Of a stretch of DNA of 13,025 nt, positions 1 through 6,566 are shown piece after piece. Source of the stretch: Lichenicola sp964249915. GTDB taxonomy: Bacteria > Pseudomonadota > Alphaproteobacteria > Acetobacterales > Acetobacteraceae. The notes under the pieces were generated by a model. That model saw nothing but the letters and a program-made list of their open reading frames with translations. It was not told where the DNA came from and did not search any database. The stretch covers positions 1 to 13,025 of the forward strand of contig CAXUEL010000082.1 in NCBI GenBank assembly GCA_964249915.1, in the 5' to 3' direction. Numbering within the stretch: the stretch's first letter is position 1; every line of letters starts with the position of its first letter. The translations under genes and the position numbers were made by a program.

Positions 1-592
1 GGGGCGCGCGCGCCGAGAGCGCGGTGCGGGTGAGGCGCGCCACCGCGGCGGCGGACGGAGCGGACAGGCCGGACCGGCGCGCCAGGCTGCCCAGCGCGTC
101 CGCCACCAGGTCCGACGCGTCGCCGCCGAGCAGCACCGGGCGCTGCGGCACCGGCAGCGCGTCCAGCATCGCGGCCTGCGCCGGCCCGCCATCCGGACGC
201 TCGACGAACACGCGGCCGCGCCGCGCCTGGCTGACGCACCAGAACGGATCGTCGCCGGCGACCGCACGAAGCCCCGGCGCCAGCGCCTCCCCCACCGTGA
301 CGCCGACCAGCTCCGCCCCGCCACCCAGGGCCAGGCCGTGCGCCAGCGCCAGCGTTGCCCGCAGCCCGGTGAAGCTGCCGGGGCCGACCACGACCGCGAC
401 GAGGTCCAGGCTCGCCGCCGGCCAGGACAGCGCGCCGAGCCGCTCCTGCAACAGCAGCGGCAACGCGGCGCCGTCGCGGCCCGGCAGCGTGCCGTCGGAC
501 CGGACGTGCAAGGCGCCGTCATCCAGCACGAGCAACCCGAACCCGATCCCGGCGGCAGCGGACGCCCCGTTGAGCGCCAGGATCCGCGTCAC
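1..592 (-). CDS. tsaB: TsaB, tRNA threonylcarbamoyladenosine biosynthesis subunit (3' end cut by window edge)
   Basis: TsaB is the non-catalytic ASKHA-fold partner of TsaD in the cytoplasmic TsaBDE complex, which places the threonylcarbamoyl group on A37 of ANN-decoding tRNAs. About 197 codons are visible and the C-terminus lies outside the window. The N-terminus reads (M)TRILALNGASAAAGIGF, the first ASKHA strand-turn-strand. Residues 70-78 are GPGSFTGLR, the hallmark of the TsaB/TsaD family. The usual early Asp of 'LALDTS' is Asn here, which is tolerable in a non-catalytic subunit. The start is GTG at 592-590. It overlaps the TGA of the upstream nitroreductase as GTGA (4 nt), so translational coupling is likely. 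The nearby ATG at 600 is in the nitroreductase frame, so it is not an alternative start. The family is certain from the motif; the completeness of the gene cannot be judged. Confidence 0.93.
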   Translation of the reverse strand, partial: MTRILALNGASAAAGIGFGLLVLDDGALHVRSDGTLPGRDGAALPLLLQERLGALSWPAASLDLVAVVVGPGSFTGLRATLALAHGLALGGGAELVGVTVGEALAPGLRAVAGDDPFWCVSQARRGRVFVERPDGGPAQAAMLDALPVPQRPVLLGGDASDLVADALGSLARRSGLSAPSAAAVARLTRTALSARAP

Positions 593-1173
593 AGCAGCAT
601 GCAGGCTTCGTCGAAGGTCAGGCGCGGCGCGCGCGGCTGCTCGGACGCGCCCGACGCGTAGCCGAGGTTGACCAGGAAGTTGGAGCGCCAGCCGCTGCCG
701 GCCAGGAAGATGTCGTCCACCAGCTGGTTGTCGAACCCCGACATCGGCCACACGTCGAGGCCCAGCGCGCGTGCGGCCAGGATCAGGTAGCCGCCCTGCA
801 GGGACGCGTTGCGGAACGCGGTCTCCTCCGACAGGGCGAAGTCGGCGGCGAACCAGGAGCGCGCGTCCTGCGACGGATACAGGCGCGGCAGCTGCTCAAA
901 GAACAGCGGATCCTGCGCCACGATCACCGTGACCGCCGCCTCCATCGTCGCCTCGACGTTGCCGGCCGACAGGGCCGGGCGCAGGCGCTCGCGGCTGTCG
1001 CGCGTGGTCAGGAACACGAAGCGGCCGGGCGAGCAGTTGCCGGAGGTGGGGGCGAGCTTCACCAGGTCGTAGAGCGCGTGCAGCGTGTCCTGCGGCACCG
1101 GCGCCGCGGTCCAGGCGGCGGGGGTGCGTGCGGTGCGGAACAGCGCGTCGAGCGCCGGATCGTCGAGCGGCAT
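589..1173 (-). CDS. rutE: Nitroreductase-family protein, RutE/malonic semialdehyde reductase-like
   Basis: This 194-aa flavoprotein has the same length and layout as E. coli RutE (196 aa), the FMN-dependent enzyme that reduces malonic semialdehyde to 3-hydroxypropionate. Family blocks visible are LFRTARTPAAW (11-21), LVKLAPTSGNCSPGRFVF (38-54, which binds the flavin phosphate/ribityl region in this family), ERLRPALSAGN (62-72), DARSWF (103-108), EETAFRNASLQ (116-126) and ALGLDVWPMSGFD (136-148). The C-terminus FDEACMLL also matches the RutE type. No pyrimidine-degradation (rut) genes are in view, so the true substrate is open; nitroreductase-fold enzymes are broad. The ATG at 1173 follows a GAGG-like site about 11 nt upstream. 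The 39-nt gap behind nfu contains the GC-rich inverted repeat CGCCCGG-T-CCGGGCG (1188-1202). The 4-nt overlap with tsaB and the short gap to nfu suggest a three-gene operon. Confidence 0.88.
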   Translation of the reverse strand: MPLDDPALDALFRTARTPAAWTAAPVPQDTLHALYDLVKLAPTSGNCSPGRFVFLTTRDSRERLRPALSAGNVEATMEAAVTVIVAQDPLFFEQLPRLYPSQDARSWFAADFALSEETAFRNASLQGGYLILAARALGLDVWPMSGFDNQLVDDIFLAGSGWRSNFLVNLGYASGASEQPRAPRLTFDEACMLL

Positions 1174-1212
1174 GGCGGCGCTGGCCTCGCCCGGTCCGGG
1201 CGCGCCCTGCCG

Positions 1213-1770
1213 TCAGGCCTCGACCTGCTCCACCGACTGCACCTCGGGGACGTAGTGGCGCAACATGTTCTCCACCCCGTGCTTCAGCGTGGCACGCGAG
1301 GACGGGCAGCCGGAGCAGGCGCCCTGCATGTGCAGCCGCACGACGCCGTCGCGGTAGCCGCGGAACACGATGTCGCCGCCGTCGCCGGCCACCGCCGGAC
1401 GCACCCGGGTATCGAGCAGCTCCTTGATCTGGTCGACGATCTCCTGGTCCTCGGGCAGCACGTCCTCGTCCGCCGCAAAGGCCTCGCCCTCGATCACCGG
1501 GCGCCCCGAGACGAACTGGTCGACCACCACCGACAGCACCAGCGGCTTGAGCGCGCTCCAGGACACGTCGTCGGACTTGGTGACGGCGATGAAGTCGCCA
1601 CCCAGGAACACGCGCGACACCCCATCCTGGGCGAACAGCGCGGCCGCCAGCGGCGAGCGGCCGGCGGTCTCGACCGAGGTGAAGTCGGCGGTGCCTTCGG
1701 CCATCACCGGCCGCCCGGGCAGGAACTTCAGGGTCGCGGGGTTCGGGGTGTCCTCGGTCTCGATGAACAT
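1213..1770 (-). CDS. nfu: NifU-family iron-sulfur scaffold/carrier protein (NFU1-type)
   Basis: This 185-aa cytoplasmic protein carries or delivers [4Fe-4S] clusters to client enzymes. It has the two-domain NFU1 layout. The Nfu N-terminal domain covers about residues 1-88 and opens with MFIETEDTPNPATLKFLPG, the diagnostic start of alphaproteobacterial and mitochondrial NFU1. The NifU C-terminal domain covers about 108-178, with RPAVAGDGGDI (124-134) and the cluster-binding CSGC motif (C152 and C155). The ATG at 1770 is preceded by AGGA with an 8-nt gap, a normal ribosome site. It is probably the first gene of the nfu -> nitroreductase -> tsaB run. Nothing is missing. E. coli NfuA differs in its N-terminal domain, so 'nfu' is used rather than nfuA. 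Confidence 0.95.
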   Translation of the reverse strand: MFIETEDTPNPATLKFLPGRPVMAEGTADFTSVETAGRSPLAAALFAQDGVSRVFLGGDFIAVTKSDDVSWSALKPLVLSVVVDQFVSGRPVIEGEAFAADEDVLPEDQEIVDQIKELLDTRVRPAVAGDGGDIVFRGYRDGVVRLHMQGACSGCPSSRATLKHGVENMLRHYVPEVQSVEQVEA

Positions 1771-1846
1771 GGCGGCGATCCTGGTTCCGGTGCGAACGCG
1801 GACAGTCCGGCGGCCTGGGAAAGGCGGGGCCGGGTCCGTGGTGCGT

Positions 1847-1944
1847 CACATGTGGCAAGACCGCCGCGCCAGGCAAGGGGCGGCGTCCGGACCGGCGCGG
1901 GCGGGGAGTTTCCGGTTGACAGGCGGGGCCTCCGTCTGGGCATC
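1847..1944. promoter_or_regulatory. Divergent intergenic region: candidate plus-strand promoter and palindrome
   Basis: The 243-nt gap between nfu (minus) and the beta-propeller gene (plus) must hold both promoters. On the plus strand a perfect -35 hexamer TTGACA lies at 1916-1921. At 17 nt spacing the -10 position (1939-1944) reads GGCATC, a poor match, so the promoter call is tentative. An 8-bp perfect palindrome CACATGTG lies at 1847-1854 and could be an operator or chance. No convincing minus-strand hexamers for nfu were found. Confidence 0.3.
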
Positions 1945-2013
1945 CATCGCGGGCGGGCGGACGTGAAATCCCGGCCTGCGGCAAGGGTTTGGGCGGACGG
2001 GCTGGTGCGGCAC

Positions 2014-2991
2014 ATGAGCAGGAACTCCCTTCGCGCCGTGCTGGCGCTGCTGTGCCTGCCGGTCGCGGCGGCGTCGGGCGCGCCGGCGCGCGCGGACGGG
2101 ATCGCCTTCGTGCTGAACTCCGCCGACGCCTCGATCAGCGAGTTCGACACCACGACCCTGCGCGAGATCCGCCGCCTGCCGGTGCTGCGCGAGCCGCACC
2201 ACATGGCGACCACGCCGGACGGGAAGTCGCTGGTGGTCGGCGACACCGCCGGCAACGCCGCGTTCTTCCTCGACGCGCAGACCGGGCTGATGCAGCGACG
2301 GGTGCCGATGAGCGACCCGTACCAGCTGCAGTACAGCCCGAACGGCCGGCTGCTCACCGTGGCCGGGCTGGCGCGCGACCAGGTCGACATCTACGACGCC
2401 GCCACGCTGGCGCTGCTGCACCGCGTCCCGGCCCGTTCGATGCCGAGCCACATCAACTATTCGCCCGACTCCGCGACGGTGTACGTGAGCCTGCAGGACA
2501 CCGGCCACCTCGTCGCGATCGACACCGCTAGCGGCCGGGTGCTGTGGGATACCCCCGTCGGCAAGACCCCGGCCGGCGTGCTGTGGCACAACAACAGGCT
2601 GCTGGTCGGGCTGATGGGCGCCACCTACGTCGCCGAGGTCGACCCGGCGGACGGGCACGTCGACCGGCGGATCGAGATGGCGCCGGGGCCGCACAACCTG
2701 TTCGTCGAGCCGAGCCGCCGCCTGCTCTACGTGACCTGCCGGGTGTCGGGCACCATCCAGCAGCTCGACTGGGACAGCCTGGCGATCCTCAAGAGCTTCC
2801 ACATCCCGGGCGGCCCGGACGACATCGTCATCGCCCCCGACGGCAAGCTGTGGGCAACGCTGCGCTGGCGGCAGAAGGTGGCGATCATCGACCCGGCGAC
2901 GTCGGCCGTCACCTACCTGCCCACGGGGCGCAGCCCGCACGGGATCTGGCTCAACACGACGCAGACGCCGCGCCAGCTCAGCATGCGGTGA
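2014..2991 (+). CDS. Exported YncE/YVTN-family beta-propeller protein
   Basis: This 325-aa protein has a signal peptide: charged start MSRNSLR, hydrophobic core at residues 8-23, and a probable signal peptidase I site ARA|DG after residue 27. The mature part is made of repeated units of about 40 residues, each with an 'F/I-D-x-x-T/S' strand followed by a 'P-x-x-x-x-x-S/T-P-D/N-G' turn. Examples are EFDTTTLREIRRLPV, TTPDGKSLVVGD, YSPNGRLLTVAG, YSPDSATVYVS and IAPDGKLWATL. This is the pattern of seven-bladed YVTN/YncE propellers. The location is periplasmic or extracytoplasmic. Family members bind ligands or partners, and no enzymatic residues can be named. ATG 2014 gives the best signal peptide; an in-frame GTG at 2005 is possible and neither has a strong ribosome site. 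The frame is open far upstream (to about 1078), but that part is antisense to nfu and is not coding. It appears monocistronic and divergent from nfu. Confidence 0.88.
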   Translation: MSRNSLRAVLALLCLPVAAASGAPARADGIAFVLNSADASISEFDTTTLREIRRLPVLREPHHMATTPDGKSLVVGDTAGNAAFFLDAQTGLMQRRVPMSDPYQLQYSPNGRLLTVAGLARDQVDIYDAATLALLHRVPARSMPSHINYSPDSATVYVSLQDTGHLVAIDTASGRVLWDTPVGKTPAGVLWHNNRLLVGLMGATYVAEVDPADGHVDRRIEMAPGPHNLFVEPSRRLLYVTCRVSGTIQQLDWDSLAILKSFHIPGGPDDIVIAPDGKLWATLRWRQKVAIIDPATSAVTYLPTGRSPHGIWLNTTQTPRQLSMR

Positions 2992-2993
2992 GG

Positions 2994-3017
2994 CCGGCTG
3001 CCGAAGGGCAAAGCCGG
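2994..3017 (+). terminator. Weak hairpin just after the beta-propeller gene
   Basis: CCGGCT (2994-2999) pairs with AGCCGG (3012-3017). An inner GCC/GGC pairing (3000-3002 with 3007-3009) extends it around a GAAG loop, with an AA bulge. It starts 2 nt past the stop codon. No T-run follows, so it could be a Rho-independent-like end, an RNA 3' stabiliser, or chance in GC-rich DNA. Confidence 0.35.
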
Positions 3018-3095
3018 GGCGACGATCACAGGCTGGTATCCGTGTCCTGCCCGAGATACGTGCGTGCTGCTGTCGTGAGCGGACGGGGCCGGTTG

Positions 3096-3288
3096 ATGGG
3101 CGTCACGACGATGCTGCAGGTTCGGTGGACGACGAGGCCAAGGAGCAGGCGGCTGCCGCCCTGGACCACGTGGGTTTGACGATGTCCGGGGTCGTCCGGG
3201 TTTCCTGTATCGGATCGCGACGGATCAGGCGCCGCCGGGTTCCCCTCAAGCGCTCAACCCCATGACTGGGACAAGCGGTCGAGCATGA
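3096..3288 (+). pseudogene. Relic of a RelB/DinJ-family antitoxin (two frameshifts)
   Basis: Read with two single-base frame changes, this stretch spells a RelB/DinJ-like ribbon-helix-helix antitoxin. Frame 1 from ATG 3096 gives MGVTTMLQVR. Frame 2 from GTG 3125 gives VDDEAKEQAAAALDHVGL, then TMSGVVRV. The third frame from 3202 gives FLYRIATDQAPP and runs to a TGA at 3286-3288. Family members typically read '(V/I)RVDxxxKxQAxxxLxxMGLTxSDAVRxFLxRxAxxxALPF', so order and spacing match across both breaks, each explained by one missing base. No RelE-like toxin is visible downstream. As it stands no functional protein can be made. Sequencing error could in principle explain the breaks, but the neighbouring relics favour real decay. 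Confidence 0.7.
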
Positions 3289-3398
3289 TCTCTGTTCGGC
3301 CTGGAACCCGTTCATAGCTGTTCGAGGGGTAGCCGGACACGCTCGGCACCGGACCACTCCGGCGTTCCGGGGATACGCCCGCGGCAGGACGGCGGCGT

Positions 3399-3527
3399 GT
3401 CCGTCACGACAAGCTCGCCGTCAGCCGCTTCTTCGTGGACCGCATGCTGCCGCGGACGCTCGGCCTGGAGGCCATCCTGCTGGCCGGTGCCGTACCGCTG
3501 CCGGAACTGCAGGACGCGGCGTTCTGA
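3399..3527 (+). pseudogene. Orphan C-terminal fragment resembling an acyl-CoA dehydrogenase
   Basis: In one frame ending at TGA 3525-3527 the translation gives HDKLAVSRFFVDRMLPRT followed by LGLEAILLAGAVPLPEL and QDAAF. This resembles the last 40 or so residues of the acyl-CoA dehydrogenase subfamily with a DmdC-like C-terminal helical extension, which typically ends 'AKLATARFFAxxxLPxxxxLxxxxxAGAxxLxALxxAxF'. Upstream of 3399 the frame loses similarity, and no FAD or acyl-CoA binding region precedes it, so only the tail survives. An acyl-CoA dehydrogenase would fit functionally beside the downstream thiolase. The similarity is from memory of the family and needs a profile search. Confidence 0.5.
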
Positions 3528-3870
3528 CGGCCGGACCATGACAAAGGATGCCGCGCCTGCCGCCGCCTTCGCGCCATGGGCCGCCACGGGACCGGAGCCG
3601 AGGTGACCTGGTCGCGGTGGTCGTCGTCCACAACGACCACGCGGGCGGCAAGGTCAGCCCAGCCGGCCGCTCGGCCATCGCCCGACGGCCGGGTGAGGTG
3701 CATGATGCGCAACCGGCTCGGAACCATGGGATCCGGACATGACGGTCCTGCCTGCGACTTGGCTGGCCACGTCCTGGCACAGGCCGTCCACCGGGGAACT
3801 GCCCGGCATCGTGGCACAGCCGGCCTGTTGGCAGGACAGCCTGGCTCGTGCTGTTAGGCAAGGATGAGCG
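3528..3870. other. 343-nt gap before the thiolase gene, no gene recognised
   Basis: This stretch contains only short open frames with no recognisable product. One starts at ATG 3538 (22 codons). A 42-codon frame at 3739-3867 stops 3 nt before the thiolase start but has no clear ribosome site. A TTGGCA at 3828-3833 with CTGTTA at 3851-3856 (17-nt spacing) is a marginal promoter candidate, but it would put the transcript start almost on the Shine-Dalgarno sequence. The thiolase ribosome site AAGGA is at 3860-3864. Confidence 0.4.
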
Positions 3871-5052
3871 ATGATGGCGGATAAGGACATCGTGATCGTC
3901 GGCGCGGCGCGCACGCCGGTCGGCAGCTTCAACGGGGCGTTCGCCGCGACGGCGGCGCACCTGCTGGGCGCAGCCGCGATCGGCGAGGCGCTGCGGCGTG
4001 CCGAGGTCGCTCCGGCGGAGGTGGACGAGGTGATCCTCGGGCAGGTGCTGACCGCCGCCCAGGGCCAGAACCCGGCACGCCAGGCGGCCCTCGCCGCAGG
4101 GCTGCCGCAGGAAACCACCGCCTGGGGCGTCAACCAGGTGTGCGGCTCCGGCCTGCGCTCGGTGGCGCTGGGCCTGCAGCAGGTCGCCGCCGGCGACGCG
4201 TCCGTGGTCGTCGCCGGCGGCCAGGAAAGCATGAGCCTGGCGCCGCATGCCGCCCACATGCGGGCGGGGCGGAAGATGGGCTCGATGTCCCTGGTCGACA
4301 CCATGGTCGTGGACGGGCTGTGGGACGCCTACAACGACTACCACATGGGCGTCACGGCGGAGAACATCGCCGCGCGCTGGCGGATCGGACGGGCGGAGCA
4401 GGATGCCTTCGCCGCCGGGTCGCAGAACAAGGCGGAAGCGGCACGGGCGGCCGGACGCTTCCGCGACGAGATCGTGCCGGTCACGGTTGACGGCCGGCAG
4501 GGCGCGCGGATCGTCGGCAAGGACGAGCACATCCGGCCCGGAACGACGATCGACGGCTTGTCGAAGCTGAAGCCTGCCTTCGACGGGACGGGCACCGTCA
4601 CCGCCGGCAACGCGTCGGGCCTCAACGACGGAGCCGCGGCGGTGGTGCTGATGACGGCGTCCGACGCGGCACGGCGCGGCCTCCTGCCGCTGGCGCGGAT
4701 CGCGTCCTGGGCGACGGCGGGGGTCGATCCCGCCTTCATGGGGACCGGGCCGGTTCCGGCGTCCCGCAGGGCGTTGGAGAAGGCCGGCTGGACGGTCGAC
4801 GACCTCGACCTGGTGGAATCCAACGAAGCCTTCGCAGCTCAGGCGTGCATGATCAACCACGAGATGGGCTGGGACCCGTCGATCGTGAACGTCAACGGCG
4901 GCGCCATCGCCATCGGCCACCCGATCGGTGCGTCGGGGGCCAGGGTGCTGGTGACGCTGCTGCACGAGATGCGTCGCCGGGCCGCGGCGCGCGGCCTGGT
5001 GACCCTGTGCATCGGCGGCGGCATGGGCGTCGCGATGACGCTGGAGCGTTGA
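3871..5052 (+). CDS. atoB: Acetyl-CoA C-acetyltransferase (acetoacetyl-CoA thiolase)
   Basis: This 393-aa thiolase has all catalytic parts. The nucleophilic cysteine is C91 in NQVCGSGLR, followed by AGGQESMS (115-122). NEAFAAQ lies at 318-324. The base H350 is in GHPIGASGAR, and C380 in CIGGGMG is the second catalytic cysteine. Length and residue numbering nearly coincide with the Zoogloea biosynthetic thiolase (C89/H348/C378). It interconverts two acetyl-CoA with acetoacetyl-CoA and CoA in the cytoplasm. With the CoA-transferase genes immediately downstream its likely job is acetoacetate use; a role in polyhydroxybutyrate supply (PhaA) is also possible. The start could be ATG 3871 or ATG 3874; AAGGA sits 6 or 9 nt upstream respectively. 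Downstream, 69 nt separate it from the CoA-transferase A start, consistent with an operon. Confidence 0.95.
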   Translation: MMADKDIVIVGAARTPVGSFNGAFAATAAHLLGAAAIGEALRRAEVAPAEVDEVILGQVLTAAQGQNPARQAALAAGLPQETTAWGVNQVCGSGLRSVALGLQQVAAGDASVVVAGGQESMSLAPHAAHMRAGRKMGSMSLVDTMVVDGLWDAYNDYHMGVTAENIAARWRIGRAEQDAFAAGSQNKAEAARAAGRFRDEIVPVTVDGRQGARIVGKDEHIRPGTTIDGLSKLKPAFDGTGTVTAGNASGLNDGAAAVVLMTASDAARRGLLPLARIASWATAGVDPAFMGTGPVPASRRALEKAGWTVDDLDLVESNEAFAAQACMINHEMGWDPSIVNVNGGAIAIGHPIGASGARVLVTLLHEMRRRAAARGLVTLCIGGGMGVAMTLER

Positions 5053-5121
5053 CCCATATCCTCCCCCCAAGCCCGCCGCCTCGCCGCCGCGGGCGAGCCG
5101 ATGCCGAGGTCGGACTGCACC

Positions 5122-5832
5122 ATGATGACCAAGACCTATCCTGACGCGGACGCGGCGCTCGACGGCCTGTTGTCCGACGGCATGCTGATCGCCGCCGGCG
5201 GCTTCGGGCTGTGCGGCATCCCCGAGCGGCTGATCGACGCGATCGAGCGGGCCGGCACCAGGCGCCTGCGCATCGCGTCCAACAACGCCGGCATCGACGG
5301 CGTCGGGCTCGGTCGCCTGCTTCGCTCGCGCCAGGTGGCGATGATGATCAGCTCCTATGTCGGGGAGAACAAGGAGTTCGAGCGCCAGTACCTGGCCGGC
5401 GAACTGGCGGTGGAGTTCTGCCCGCAGGGCACGCTTGCCGAACGGATGCGGGCCGGCGGCGCGGGCATTCCCGGCTTCTACACCCGCACCGGCGTCGGCA
5501 CGCTGGCCGCCGAGGGCAAGGAGCACAAGACGTTCGGGGAACACGTCTGCATCCTCGAACAGGGCATCTTCGCCGACCTCGCGATCGTCAAGGCCTGGAA
5601 GGCCGACGCGACGGGCAACCTGGTGTTCCGCAAGACCGCGCGCAACTTCAATGTTCCCGCCGCCATGTGCGGGCGCGTCACGGTGGCGGAGGTGGAGGAG
5701 ATCGTGCCTGTCGGCTCGCTTGATCCGGACGGCGTGCACCTGCCGGGCGTCTTCGTGCAGCGCATCGTCTGCGGCGCGCCCTACGACAAGCGGATCGAGT
5801 TCCGAACGACCCGCTCGAGGGAGGTCGCCTGA
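5122..5832 (+). CDS. scoA: 3-oxoacid CoA-transferase subunit A
   Basis: This is the alpha subunit (236 aa) of succinyl-CoA:3-ketoacid CoA-transferase, which moves CoA from succinyl-CoA to acetoacetate. The CoA-transferase family I signature DGMLIAAGGFGLCGIP lies at residues 19-34. Other family blocks are SNNAGIDGVGLGRLL (53-67), ISSYVGENKEFERQYLAGEL (76-95) and PQGTLAERMRAGGAGIPGFY (101-120). An open start at 5101 exists, but ATG 5122 (or 5125) matches family N-termini (MTKxYPDAxxALDGLL) and has GAGGT at 5106-5110. The TGA overlaps the ATG of subunit B by one base (TGATG), so the two subunits are coupled for equal production. AtoD-type acetate/butyrate transferases are relatives, so exact CoA donor preference is inferred. 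Confidence 0.93.
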   Translation: MMTKTYPDADAALDGLLSDGMLIAAGGFGLCGIPERLIDAIERAGTRRLRIASNNAGIDGVGLGRLLRSRQVAMMISSYVGENKEFERQYLAGELAVEFCPQGTLAERMRAGGAGIPGFYTRTGVGTLAAEGKEHKTFGEHVCILEQGIFADLAIVKAWKADATGNLVFRKTARNFNVPAAMCGRVTVAEVEEIVPVGSLDPDGVHLPGVFVQRIVCGAPYDKRIEFRTTRSREVA

Positions 5833-6467
5833 TGCCCTGGACCCGCAACCAGATGGCCGCACGCGCGGCCGGCGAGCTGCGTGACGGCTACACCGTCAAC
5901 CTGGGCATCGGCATCCCGACCCTGGTGGCCAACAACATTCCGGCCGGCATGACGGTGACGCTGCAGAGCGAGAACGGCATGCTCGGGATCGGCCCGTTTC
6001 CCTACGAGGACGAGGTGGATGCCGACCTGATCAACGCGGGCAAGCAGACCATCAGCGAGTTGGCCTCGTCGTCCTACTTCTCGTCCGACGACAGCTTCGC
6101 GATGATCCGCGGCGGCCACATCGACCTCACCGTGCTGGGGGCGATGGAGGTGGCCGAGACCGGCGACATCGCCAACTGGATGATTCCGGGCAAGATGGTG
6201 AAGGGGATGGGCGGCGCCATGGACCTGGTCGCGGGCGTCAGACAGGTCATCGTGGTGATGGAGCACAACGCCAGGGACGGCGGGCCGAAGTTCGTGCCGC
6301 GCTGCACCCTGCCGCTGACCGGAATGAACGTGGTCGACATGATCGTCACCGACCTTTGCGTTTTCCGGCGGCCCGACCGCACGGGACCGTTCCAGCTCAT
6401 CGAGCTCGCACCAGGAACCACGCAGGACGAGGTCGCCGGGCGAACGACGGCCCGGTACGTGATGTAG
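5832..6467 (+). CDS. scoB: 3-oxoacid CoA-transferase subunit B
   Basis: This is the beta subunit (211 aa) that carries the catalytic glutamate. E47 lies in LQSENGMLGIGP, the CoA-transferase family I active-site signature, where a glutamyl-CoA thioester forms. The N-terminal GYTVNLGIGIPTLVANNIP (19-37) and the block KMVKGMGGAMDLVAGVRQVI are typical of SCOT-B. It works as a complex with subunit A. A strong ribosome site GGGAGG lies at 5819-5824, 7 nt before the ATG, inside the end of subunit A. The product together with the thiolase converts acetoacetate plus succinyl-CoA to acetyl-CoA. The gene is full length and ends at TAG 6465-6467. Confidence 0.94.
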   Translation: MPWTRNQMAARAAGELRDGYTVNLGIGIPTLVANNIPAGMTVTLQSENGMLGIGPFPYEDEVDADLINAGKQTISELASSSYFSSDDSFAMIRGGHIDLTVLGAMEVAETGDIANWMIPGKMVKGMGGAMDLVAGVRQVIVVMEHNARDGGPKFVPRCTLPLTGMNVVDMIVTDLCVFRRPDRTGPFQLIELAPGTTQDEVAGRTTARYVM

Positions 6468-6502
6468 CGCATCGACGCTCCACGCGGCCACGGGATCCGC
6501 AA

Positions 6503-6523
6503 GTCTCCGGACGGAGCGGAGAC
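6503..6523 (+). terminator. Hairpin after the CoA-transferase operon
   Basis: A perfect 7-bp inverted repeat GTCTCCG / CGGAGAC (6503-6509 and 6517-6523) with a 7-nt loop lies 36 nt past the scoB stop. It is not followed by a T-run, so intrinsic termination would be weak. It could instead stabilise the mRNA end. Confidence 0.4.
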
Positions 6524-6566
6524 GGCGAGGCGTGCGAGCTGCGGTGAAATCAGGGATGAGGCGAGA

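Noticed and set aside
1078..2013. Long plus-strand open frame reaching upstream of the beta-propeller gene
   Set aside because: It lies antisense to nfu and the nitroreductase gene start, reads as low-complexity Arg/His/Gly-rich sequence, and the real protein has a clean signal peptide beginning at 2014.
3828..3856. Possible promoter (TTGGCA, 17 nt, CTGTTA) before the thiolase gene
   Set aside because: The -10 match is poor and the predicted transcript start would fall on the ribosome-binding site; kept only as a remark in the gap entry.
3739..3867. 42-codon plus-strand frame ending 3 nt before the thiolase start
   Set aside because: No Shine-Dalgarno, no recognisable product, and it lies within a decayed region; probably chance.
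3421..5862. 813-codon minus-strand open frame opposite the thiolase and CoA-transferase genes
   Set aside because: GC-rich DNA leaves the antisense frame open. Its translation is Arg/His/Pro-rich with no domain, while the plus strand has complete catalytic motifs.
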